In this document: piece by piece, positions 21,722 through 33,700 of the stretch
Layout: every line of letters begins with the position of its first letter
Numbering within the stretch: the stretch's first letter is position 1
Assembly: GCF_028476545.1 (NCBI RefSeq)
Contig: NW_026732738.1
Coordinates: 1-64,000 of the forward strand
Origin: Physella acuta
Taxonomy: Eukaryota; Mollusca; Gastropoda; Physidae
Length of the DNA stretch: 64,000 nucleotides
Direction of reading: 5' to 3'
Notes under the pieces: generated by a model
The model's input: the letters and a program-made list of their open reading frames with translations, nothing else
Told to the model about the DNA's origin: nothing
The model's database searches: none
Made by a program: the position numbers and the translations under genes

Positions 21722-24700
21722 GTGAGTTTCTAACATAAGTTTCTAACATACATTTCTAACATTGTTACTGTTTCCTGAATACTCTGGTTCAGAACATAAC
21801 CTGTCACCCCTGATGAAAGAATGCTCCACTTCCTCTTAAGTTTTTTTAACAGAATTTAGTTTTCAGTAGCAGAATTTATTACTAAATTTTTGTGTGGATG
21901 TTTATAAAGGAATTATCGATTTAATTTATTACAGCTGTTCTTCTATTTCATTCTGATTACTTTAAAGCTATTGTCTTTTAACTCTTCTGTTTGTTAGTAT
22001 TTTTTATTGCTGTAATAATGACCTTTTAAATCAATTGTAGAGAAGACACCAGTTGGCTCCTCGTATCAAGGAACCACCAACAGTTGTTCAGACGTCTGCA
22101 CTCACTAGCATTCAATCAAGTTACAGTCCCAGGCGCAGTCAGGAGGTGTTGGATATGTTGGAAGACCTGTCACGGATTTCTAAATCTGAGAACAAGGAGA
22201 ATAGCCAAGGTGTGTTAACAAGTGAATCAATGAAGAAGGAGAATAGTCGTGGTGTGTTAGCCAGTGAATCTATGAAGAGGGAGAATAGCCATGGTGTGTT
22301 AGCCAGTGAATCTATGAACAAGGAGAATAGTCGTGGTGTGTTAACAAGTGAATCTATGAACAAGGAGAATAGTCAAGGTGTGTTAACAAGTGAATCTATG
22401 AAGAGGGAGAATAGTCGTGGTGTGTTAGTCAGTGAATCTATGAAGAAGGAGAATAGTCTTGGCGTGTTAGCCAGTGAATCTATGAAGAAAAAGAATAGTC
22501 GTGGTGTGTTAACCATTGAATCTGAGAACAAATTTTTAGAGCAGGGATCTGTGATCACGCTGTCAACACAGTCCTGCATTGAGGGCAAATGTCTTGAAGA
22601 ATTTGTTGCCAAAAATAAGGTTAGCGCTGAGGAGGAAATTTTGAAGTCACCCACACCTCTTGAGTCAACCACAATCACAAGCTTACAGGATAAAGGGCAA
22701 GCAAATCAGAAGAATAGAAGGCAGTGGAGGAACATCACAGGTATTACCTCCCCTACACTCAACACTATGAGCCCCATACCTCGGACTGAGGGCAACGACA
22801 ATGGAATTATTGTTGATTCTTATTATCAACCCAACGAGACTGGCGTGGATGTGTCAATCAAGGCCCGGCCAAATGAGGAGACGGACATGCCCCGTCAAAC
22901 AAAAAAACTGTCAGGGGATCTTAAAAAGACATTTGTCGTACCCATGTTGCCATCTGAGCCTGAAAGTTTCACCCAGATCAAGAGGAAGAAACTGGACTGC
23001 GCTGAGGATAGAACTAGTCACATGACAGGATCTAACCTGTTTATCACCAGAGATGTGCCCATCCCTCCCCAGGTCTGTAGAACTGACGAGACTCAGTGTG
23101 TGCAAGCAAAAATTTCTTGCGATGAGCAGAAAAATAGACACACTGGTGTGAAGATGTCACCTGGCAATAGTTTAGGGGTCGGTAACTCCAGTCCGGCCTC
23201 GCCCAGAACCATGCTGAACCAGTCCTTGTCCATGATATCACAGATGAAGTTCCCAAGGTCCTCTCTAGGCTCTCCTCAGGACGCCAACCAGAGTATGAAC
23301 TGTAGCTTGATATCTCTAGGCCAGGGCGCCGTCAGCCCTAACTCTTTTATGGAAGACATGAAGAGCATGCGCTGTGAGAGTTCCAGGAACACCAGCACCC
23401 CGCTGATCCCCAGCCCCCTGTCTGTTTTAAACAACTCCATCCCCCACAGTGTGATGGTCAACCATCTAAAAAATATCAAATCCTCACTCAACTCGCCAGT
23501 GATGGCGCTGCACCAGTCCGAGTCAACCAGGTGTGTCAAGGACATCTCTAAACCTGCCATGAAGGCGGCTCCCATGCGCAGGTCAATCACCTCACAATTT
23601 AACAAACAACAATTAAAGAAAATCGCCATCGCAGCTTCTGCTGTCACCAAGGATGCGCAGGTTTTAACCAGGACTACCACCATGAAAGAGATTCACAAAA
23701 AAAGTTCCGCAGGTTCCAGGCCACTTTCCACAGAAATGCCAAGTCCAAGAAGAGGCACTTTCATACTGAAGAAAGCTGAGATGGAGGCTAGGAAGTTGGC
23801 ACTGGCTAAAAAATCCCCCAGAAAATCTCCATCTCTGAAAAGAAGCTTGTCCAAGAGATTACAAAAGAAGTCGCCAAAAAGATGTTCACCATTCAAAAAA
23901 TCTCCTAAAAGATCTACTCAAGAATTGGCCATGAAGCGAGTCAAAAGTAAAGTTGGGAAAGAAAACATCTTCTCCCTAGAAAGTTGCCCGTTTCCCATTG
24001 TTGACCCTAGAAGTGATGATGTTCCTACTGGGGTGAATGTGCAGGGAACCGATGGCGTGGAGGTCTATAAGGGAGACAACACAACTGAAGGGGAAGACAC
24101 CGGTGTTGAAACTCTTGGTCTAAGCACACCAGTGAAAGACAATGAAAGCTTGAGATACTTTGATGACTTGCTGGCAGGTGAGGGGAACAGTTCCCTGAGA
24201 AATGTGTCTGTGACAAGACAAGGGAAGCTATTCCCAGACATCCAGGTTCCAGATCTATGTGATGGTCAGACTGTGGATACAGAGGTGGATGTGGATTGTG
24301 TGGCCCAAGCTGATGTCAAGCCACAGGTTGATCCTGAGAACCTCCTGACAGCTCATCCCCCTAGATCCACTTGTCTGCAGAGGGTTGTGATGGCGGCAGA
24401 GAAATCCATGTCCCCACAGAAATTTCTGCCGGTGTCTCCCAGCACCCTGCCCACCAGCCCTGGCCAGGGGTTTGAGCTGTCCAGACGGGGAACTCTGACG
24501 GTGACCAAATCAAGGCCGTCAGACGCTCTCCTCACTGCCATGAGCAACAGGAAAAAGCTGTTCTCAGCGTCACCACTGAAAGCAGCTGGCTACAGCATGG
24601 ACGAGGATGGCACAGTTACCAAGGAGGACATCAGGGTCCGTGTTGAGGAGCACTACGAGGAGGTGGATGGGAAGATGTACGTGGTGGTCAAGGAGATCAC

Positions 24701-27700
24701 AGACGTGGTCAAGTCCACCACAGAAACCTACATGGAACAGCTGGGTGTCAGCCCCAAACATTTCCAGACTCCAGGCAGACTTCCCAGCAGCCCTGACCCC
24801 TACCAGTCCAGAAGATCTACACACGTCGTTCGCAGTCCAAAAGTTTTAAATAAAAACGAGGTTGACAAAAGACGCTTGTTTGTTAGTGAAGAAAGTCAAT
24901 CCAACAATGAGATTCCTGAGGAAAAAGATCCCTCGCTGACAGAAGAATCCAAACCAGCTGATAGTTCATCCATCAAGTCTGACACTTTTGACAAGGAACC
25001 AACCATCTTACTTTCACCAGCAGAGGTAAAATTTGTAAGTTTCAAGGGAGATCAGGCTCCAATCACATCTGTCTGTGTTATGTCCCCTAGGCTTGTGGAA
25101 TATGATGTAGCATCAGAGGAAGGCAGTGCTGATGTCACCAGAGACTCTTTAGAAACAACTCAGTCCTCCGACTCCCTGAACAAGAGCACCACGTGTGACG
25201 CTGTGACAGACAAAGTAGAAAGCAGAATTGTCAGTGACAGTAAAAACGCTGAACTAAAAAATAGCATGAGCCAGTCCTCTGTTATGACAGTGTCTGAGTA
25301 TTACTCAACAGCTAATTCCCCAGAGTGCAGTCATGATGAAAACTCTGTGCTTGACCACTGCAACGTCTCCCAACAGCTAGTGTGGCCAGCTGACCAGCGG
25401 TCTAAGACTGGAGATGACCACAGGTCTGAGGCTGGAGATGACCACAGGTCAGACGCTGACAGTGGAGATGACGTCTATTATGACACACTCAGTGAGACTT
25501 ACTTTGAAAATTTAAATGACAGAAAAGATGCCAAACTCATCAGTGATGAGGCTGAAATCATAAATGAAGCAAATTTAAAATCCACATCAGAAATAACTTC
25601 TTGTACTAGTGAATTGAAATTACAATCTGCAACAGGAAGTGCTACTGGTGAAGATAAAACTATGTCTGTTCACTGTGAGGTATCTCCCCATAGTTTGAAT
25701 GAGATCTCTTCAACAAACTTGAGTCCTGTCCGATGCCAAAATGATGAACAATGTTCACACAATGAAGATAATATTAAAGCTGAAAACTGCATTGACCGCT
25801 TGGAATGCTTTGTTGTCATGGAAACAGAAATGCTTGAATTCCAAAAACCTCAACCAGAAGAAATAACCACAGGAGATTTTGTTACTAACAGAACCAAACA
25901 GGAGCTGATTACCACAGGAGATTTGGTTAACTTGTCAGACAGAACCACGGGAGATTTGGTTAACTTGACAGGCAGAACCATGGGAGATTTGGTTAACTTG
26001 TCAGACAGAACCACGGTAGATTTGGTTAACTTGACAGACAGAAGCACACAGGAGCTGGTTAACTTGACAGACAGGAAAAAACTGCGCAGATCTGTTTCAG
26101 CAGACACCATCTTGCCTGCTGCTGCCCAAGTCTCTGATTTACAAAAAAGCTCAAGGGTCAAGTTTGGAGAAAACATGGCAGGTGATAAAATTAGCGCCAG
26201 ACAGCCATTCAGCCCTTCTAAATTTAAAAAGCCAACTGTGGGTGCTAACAAGATAGATTCTAGAACTGCTGCAGTGGGCCGTCAAAAATCTTTAGAGCGC
26301 CCTGGCCCAAATTTAAAAATGAGAAGCCAAAGTATGACAAACTTGTTGTCACAGACTGAGAAGAAAAAGTCCCCTAAAAAGACAGTCACAGAATCCTTGG
26401 TGAAGAAAGAACCAGTAAAACCAGGTTAGAATTGATTGAAATATTTTTTTTAAAAACCAGGTTAGAATTGACTGAAATATTTTTGTTTTTAAAACCAGGT
26501 TAGAATTGACTGAAATATTTTTTTTTAAAACCAGGTTAGAATTGATTGAAATTTTTTTTTAAGAATCAGTTTAGAATTGGGTAAAATAATTTCCTCCATT
26601 ATGAAAAAATTTCTCTTTTTGCAGCCTCCATTGTCAACAAAAACCTGATGAAAACAAAGGCCCCAGCCAAAGGGGTGGCACAAAGCAGACTTATACTGGT
26701 TAAAAAACCTAAAACAGGTTTGTTGATTACATGGAATTGTTGATCATGTTTTTTTTTACCATTGTTAGCATACTATAACATCTTAGACAATAATATTCTA
26801 CTTTAAAAAAAACCCTTTAATTTAAAAAAACTGGCTTCAATAGACATTCCTTTCTGTGCTTACATATTAGTTACTTGAGCATAAAGGAGCAGTTGTATAA
26901 ACTGACTGAGCATGGCTTCCTTAAACAAGAAAGTTATCAGATTGTAAATAAACAAGTTATCAGATTGTAAATAAACAAGTTATCAGATTGTAAATAAACA
27001 AGTTATCAGATTGTAAATAAACAAGTTATCAGATTGTAAATAAACAAGTTATCAGATTGTAAATAAACAAGTTATCAGATTGTAAATAAACAAGTTATCA
27101 GATTGTAAATAAACAAGTTATCAGATTGTAAATAAACAAGTTATCAGATTGTAAATAAACAAGTTATCAGATTGTAAATAAACAAGTTATCAGATTGTAA
27201 ATAAACAAGTTATCAGATTGTAAATTTTGTCCTGCAGGAGCTCCACGCCATCCGATGCCTTTTGCTGCACGCAACATGTATTATGATGAGAGGTGGATAG
27301 AGAAACAGGAGAGGGGCTTCATCCAGTGGCTCAACTTTGTCTTGACTCCTCCGGATGAGTATGTGGCTGTTACATGTAAGCAAAAAGGTGAGTCAAGTTG
27401 TACCAATGTATGCGGCGTAATCTTAAGCATAAACTGCTGTCGGTTTACCTGAAGGGAATGATGTAGAAATACCCAGTATATAGAGTTAAACAATAATTTT
27501 TTAATTTATTTCTTGTGAATTCATCAACTAAAAACTAAACAAAAATTAAGGTTAAGCCAAATCATTACCTGGTCATTTAGCCTAAACTTTCTAGTAATCT
27601 TTTTATTTCAGTGGATGCTGGCTCGTTATCTCTGGAGAATCGGCAAGTAGCTGCAAGACTGGCTCCCACTAAAGAAATATTGTCATTTAGGTCGTACGCT

Positions 27701-30700
27701 GCTCGCAGAAGGCTCAACCGTCTGCGCCGCTCAGCTTGTGAGCTCTACCAGTCAGACGCCATGGTGAACATTATCTGTAAGATTGAGGTGGAGGTGGAAA
27801 GCAGAAGGCTGGCTGCTCGCAAGGACAAGATGATCCATGCTGACCTTGGTAAACTCATTTTGACGATACTGGGCTATACAATTTTTTTATAAAAGAATAA
27901 TGAAGTAATTAATTTTTCTATTGAAAAATTAGTAAAATTAATGTAGTGATCTATATATTATTTTGTAGGTATAAAACAACGGCTTCTAGATTTGCTGCTA
28001 CATTATAGCTCTTTGTGGCTGAGGATTGGATTAGAGGTAATGATACTCTTTTTTTTTTATCAGTATATGAAAAGTATTTAATTATATGCTTTAACAGCTT
28101 TTTCAAAGATTTTATCTTATTAAATGTTTCACCTACATTTGTTTAAAAAGAATTTTCCTATTTTCTTAGACAGTCTTTGGTGAGGTGGTAATGCTACAGT
28201 CTAACACAGATATTGTAGGTCTGTCCAGATTTATTGTCACCAGACTTTTAGCATCACCAGATATAGCAGCAGAGTTTGCACACCCAACTGTTCCCCATTT
28301 GTACAAGGAAGGTAAAAAATATAATTAAATAAACACACATTTTGTCTGCAGTTGATAATTGTAACAGAATTCTGTAATAAAATAAGATTATATGGGTATA
28401 GTTGAATACTTTATCACACCATTTTTGTTCTTTCTTACTCTTCAAGTGCATGCATTTAATATAATTAAAGACAGTAACAAAAATATTGTTGAAAAAGTTT
28501 TGAATCTAGTTTTGAGCACTGTATTCTTGACACCCAGTTTTGACCACTGTATTCTTGACAACCAGTTTTGACCACTGTATTCTTGACCCCCAGTTTTGAC
28601 CACTGTATTGACCCCCAGTTTTGACCCCTGTATTGACACCCAGTTTTGACCCCTGTATTGACCCCCAGTTTTGACCCCTGTATTGACACCCAGTTTTGAC
28701 CCCTGTATTGACCCCCAGTTTTGACCCCTGTATTGACACCCAGTTTTGACCCCTGTATTGACCCCCAGTTTTGACCCCTGTATTGACCCCCAGTTTTGAC
28801 CCCTGTATTGACCCCCAGTTTTGACCCCTGTATTGACCCCCTGTATTGACCCCCAGGCTATGCTGCAGCTGTGTCCAGACACACCATCAAGAAGTTCCTA
28901 CTGCTGGTCTACTTCCTTGACCAGGCCAAATCTTCTCGTCTGATTGACCATGACCCTTGCCTTTTCTGCAAAGATGCAGAAATTAAGGTAAAGAAAACAT
29001 TCATCTTTTCCATTCATTAGGCTACCAATCATTTTAACTTGAACATAATGAAATTACCTAGTCAAGTTGAGATTGTATTTGTCCCTTTGCTGTAAAATAA
29101 ACAAGAATTTAACCAAAATTTTTTTATAAAAAATAAATTTTTCAGTCGAGCAAAGAAATTTTGATCCAGTTTTCCCGCGAGGTGTTGAGTGGTGAGGGAG
29201 ACTTGACTCGCCATCTGGCCTATCTTGGCTACATGGTCAACCAGACCCAGAAGCCAATCGATGAGTTTGATTTTGCTGTGAAGACATTGAGTGCTGATCT
29301 TAGGGATGGTCTGCGACTCAGGTACCTTCTTTGGTTGCTAACTCAATCTTGACCTAATATCTTACTCAGTGTTGGTCTAATTTTTTAAAGCTTGCCTTAA
29401 ATCCAGTGACAGTTTATCAACCTGATGAGTTTTTTGTTTTCCTTCCATCTGTAGTCGTGTCTTGGAGCTTTTGGCTGGCAATCAGAGCATTATGGGAAAG
29501 CTGCGAGCCCCAGCTATCAGTCGCTTGCAGAAGATTCACAACATGGAGGCTTTCTTTAAGGCCATGTGTGAGAGGAGTTTGGACTTTTCCACCATTCAAA
29601 GTATGTGCTGGACATTCACCTCGTCAGATTTTTAGTTTGTCAATAGATAATTATTTATATTGTATGTGGCCGTAGGGAAGATAGGCGTTGTACTTTTTTT
29701 TAACTGATACATTTTAGCTAGTATGAGCATAGTTTACTTTTGCCATGTTTGATAAAACTTTTATAGGTGTGGTATCTTAGCAACAACAGCCTGCTTGGTC
29801 AGAAGATAAATTTTTTTTATATAAGTCAGAAGGTGTCACTAATACTTCCTATAATTTCTGCCTCTAAGTGAACTTGTAGCCACTGTGTGACCATGTCCAC
29901 TCTGGTCAGTAACCTGTCTTTAGCTCCTATATTGGTCACCTCTTGCTATCCCAGGTAACCCAATCACCCCTAGGGACGTGGTGGATGGACACCGAGAGAA
30001 AACGCTCATGTTGTTGTGGCACCTCATTATCCACTTCCAGGTAACACTCAGTTTTCACACAGCTGGGGTTTTTTTTTTTTAATATTTTATCATTGAATAT
30101 TTGAACAACATTGCTGCTAGATATACTTGAACCACTCTTCTGTCATTGAGTCCTAATGTTTGTATGTATTCCAGAGCTCCATCCAGGTAAACTTGGAGCA
30201 GCTGAAGGAAGAGATTGACCTGCTCCTCAAGTCTCTGCAGCTAAAGCTGGCAATGCAAAAAGTTGGAGTTTTATCTTCAGAAGAATGTCAAGGTCAAACA
30301 TTTCACATTGTTTTGTTTCATTAAAACGTCCCTTGTTTTTTATTCTAGTCCAAATAGTGTCATTCTTGTTTCATTAATCTTAAACCAATTATAACTTTTA
30401 AAAAACCTTCTGCTTACAGCAAGACGAGACTCCGGAGATACAAAGTTCCTGATGGACAATGAAAGATTGCAGCTCATTTTTCAGTGGTGTCGACTTGTTT
30501 GTCTACATTATGGGGTCAAGGTAAAAACTTTTTTGTTTTTTAAGTTCTCAAAAACTTCAGCTAGGCACATTTCTGTTTTAATAAGTTGCAAGTAGTTGAT
30601 TAAATTAATAGTTGGATTTATCAACGGGTTGAAAATTTCACCTTCTTCTTCTTCGTTCTTAATTATTAGTGTTGAAGGGGATCGAGATTTATCTGCCAGT

Positions 30701-33700
30701 GGGTTTGAACTCGAGACTGTTCAAATGTATCAACCATGAACTTTTTGCCGACTCGACCACGCCTCCAACACAATTAAGCGTTACGTGTCAACTGGTTTTG
30801 CGCCATTGAGGCCATTGACTCCGATTTCAGCCTGCTTTTCTTTTTGGATTTGCTTCCATAGCCTTTGTCCAACCAAGAACAAACTACAAGGCAGCAGTTG
30901 TTTAATTTTGGAGTTATCTCTTCTAGAAGAGTGGCTGTCCCCAGCTAATGAGCCTCATCTGCCTGAGGGTTCGAACTCGAGACTTTTCGGTTTAGCAACC
31001 ATGAGCTTTACCGACTTGACCACGCCGACCCCTATTTCACCGTCTCCTCTGTTTTTATCAACAGGTTGAAAATTTCACCTTCTCCTCTGTTTTTATCAAC
31101 AGGTTGAAAATTTCACTGTCTCTGTTTTTATCAACAGGTTGAAAATTTCAGTCTCCTTCTCTGTTTTTATCAACAGGTTGAAAATTTCACCGTCTCCACT
31201 GTTTTTATCAACAGGTTGAAAATTTCACCGTCTCTGTTTTTATCAACAGGTTGAAAATTTCACTGTCTCTGTTTTTATCAACAGGTTGAAAATTTCACTG
31301 TCTCTGTTTTTATCAACAGGTTGAAAATTTCACTGTCTCTGTTTTTATCAACAGGTTGAAAATTTCACTGTCTCTGTTTTTATCAACAGGTTGAAAATTT
31401 CACTGTCTCTGTTTTTATCAACAGGTTGAAAATTTCACTGTCTCCTCTGTTTTTATCAACAGGTTGAAAATTTCACCGTCTCCTCTGTTTTTATCAACAG
31501 GTTGAAAATTTCACCGTCTCCTTCTCTGTTTTTATCAACAGGTTGAAAATTTCACCGTCTCCTCTGTTTTTATCAACAGGTTGAAAATTTCACCGTCTCC
31601 TCTGTTTTTATCAACAGGTTGAAAATTTCACCGTCTCCTCTGTTTTTATCAACAGGTTGAAAATTTCACCGTCTCCTTCTCTGTTTTTATCAACAGGTTG
31701 AAAATTTCACTGTCTCCTCTGTTTTTATCAACAGGTTGAAAATTTCACCGTCTCCTCTGTTTTTATCAACAGGTTGAAAATTTCACCGTCTCCTTCTCTG
31801 TTTTTATCAACAGGTTGAAAATTTCACCGTCTCCTCTGTTTTTATCAACAGGTTGAAAATGTCACCGTCTCCTCTGTTTTTATCAACAGGTTGAAAATTT
31901 CACGGTCTCCTTCTCTGACGGCCGAGCCCTGTGTTGCCTGATCCACCACTACCACCCCGCCCTGCTGCCTCTCTCAGACATCAGGTTCCAGACCTCGGTC
32001 AGCTTCCAGGAGGCTGCTGAGAGACAGTGTGAGGTGGAGATGGACCCTGACGCCAGCATGGACTGGGGTCATGGGGGTGGCCTGGTCCCTAATGGTCAGT
32101 CTGCATTTATAAATCCATATATTAATGTAATTTAACAGTTTGTTTCAGTTGGTTTTAGGCACATCTTAATATGTTTTATTATTGATTTTGAGTAAATTTT
32201 TGTTTGTCCCACAGAAAATGATCCAGAATTGTTTGAGAGACTGTTGACCAATGAGAAAACCAACTTTAAAACGTTGTATGAAAAGGTAATTTTAAGTTTT
32301 ATACAAATTAGTTATGGTCTAGCACTAGAGCGCTAGACTGCTAACCCGAAAGTCTAGAGTTCGATTCAGTAGAACCTCATTGAATACACCCAACTTTGAT
32401 GGATACCTTTCTCATGTTAAGGAAAGTAAAGGCAGCTGGGCATAGTGCTGACCACACTATCCCTTCATATGCCGAGGTCACAGAAACAGGTGAACTCTCT
32501 TTCACTTGCCCCATGGACTGTCAGGTTTGAAAAGGGAACTTTACTTTTACAAAATGTAGTATTTTTCTGATATAAAAAAGCATGTGATACTTTTATAAAG
32601 TAGCAGATGTAGCTTAAATTAAATATTCCACACCCAAAAAAAAAATGTGTTTGTTGCCTCAGGTGTCAGAGCTTGGAGGTGTACCTTTGATGCTCAAGTC
32701 TGCTGACATGTCCAACACCATCCCTGATGAAAAGGTCGTTTCGACCTACACGGCCTACTTGTGTGCCAGGCTTCTAGACATCAGAGAGGAAGTGAGAGCT
32801 GCCAGAATTATTCAGATGGTCTGGCGGAGGCGCCAGTTGGGGCGTGCCATCAAAAAGAGACAGGTACCTGTCAATTTGCTCTGAATTATTTTATATTTTA
32901 AATAGTACCTTGAGGTTTTAAATTTACCTGTGGCCAAAATTGTCCTTTATATGGAGGTTAAATTAATTATTTTTTTTATCCTTTGTTATCAATTAACAGA
33001 TAAGGACAAAGGCTGCTGTAACAATCCAGCGCTGGATTCGACCATTTCTTGCTAAAAAACTTCTGACCGAGCAAGCCAAAGCTGCCGTCTGTATACAGGC
33101 TGTGTGGAGGAGTCAGCTAGCAAGAAGAGCAGCCAACAACCTCAGACAGGAGCGACTGGCAGCTGAAACGTTGAAGAAGGAAACCAGGTCAGCTGTGGTC
33201 ATACAGAGCTTGTGGCGTGCACACGCTGCCCGCAGACTGACCGCTAAGCTGAGGGAGGAGCAGCAGACAAAAACCTTGCTGGACAGACAAGAGCTGGCGG
33301 CCACTGTGTTACAGAAACACTTGAGGGGTCTCAAGTGTCGTCAAGACTTCCTGAGGCAGCGTGCTGCGGCCGTTAAAATACAATCCTTATGGAGAAGGCA
33401 ACTAGCCAGGAGAAAGGTGGCCATGTTGAAAGTTGAGCTGATGAAAAACTCCGCTGTTGTCATACAGAAATACATGAGGCGCCAGATTTGTAGGAACAGG
33501 TTCAACAAGTTGAGGGTAGCCGCTGTAGCTATACAGAAAAACTGGAGAATGTTCCATGCCAAACAGCAGCTGCGAGCTTTGAGAGAGGCTCGTCTACATT
33601 GTGCTGCAACAACAATCCAGAAATTTGTGCGCAGGCGACTGTGTGAGAGAAAATATAAAGAAATGAAGAAAGCTTGCGTCACTGTTCAGTGTTGTTGGAG

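Larger units (their letters stand above)
22041..26424 (+). other. ASPM: ASPM exon 3: disordered, CDK-site and degron-motif region
   Basis: Encodes residues 162-1622, a low-complexity region with many S/T-P sites. A basic cluster at about 755-795 ([30 protein letters not shown]) has the look of CDK substrate sites. Residues 212-325 are eight 14-aa repeats with KEN and RGVL motifs, and a further KEN lies in VGKENIFS near residue 801. Residues about 1448-1508 contain five to six 11-aa repeats of the [11 protein letters not shown] type. The exon ends at AAACCAG, and that donor region is itself tandemly repeated downstream. Most opposite-strand open frames here are shadows. Confidence 0.9.
26625..32863 (+). 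other. ASPM: ASPM exons 4-17: conserved core and CH domains
   Basis: Fourteen short exons encode residues about 1623-2264. Landmarks in order: [128 protein letters not shown], the [12 protein letters not shown] and LIHHYHP pair of the second CH domain, [14 protein letters not shown], and the first IQ ([14 protein letters not shown]). CH domains of ASPM/Asp are known to act in microtubule/actin-type binding. Order and spacing match the vertebrate protein exon by exon. Confidence 0.93.

Noticed and set aside
28442-28882. Minus-strand repeat proteins (GVNTGVKTG type)
   Set aside because: Intronic minisatellite of ASPM on the opposite strand; no constraint.
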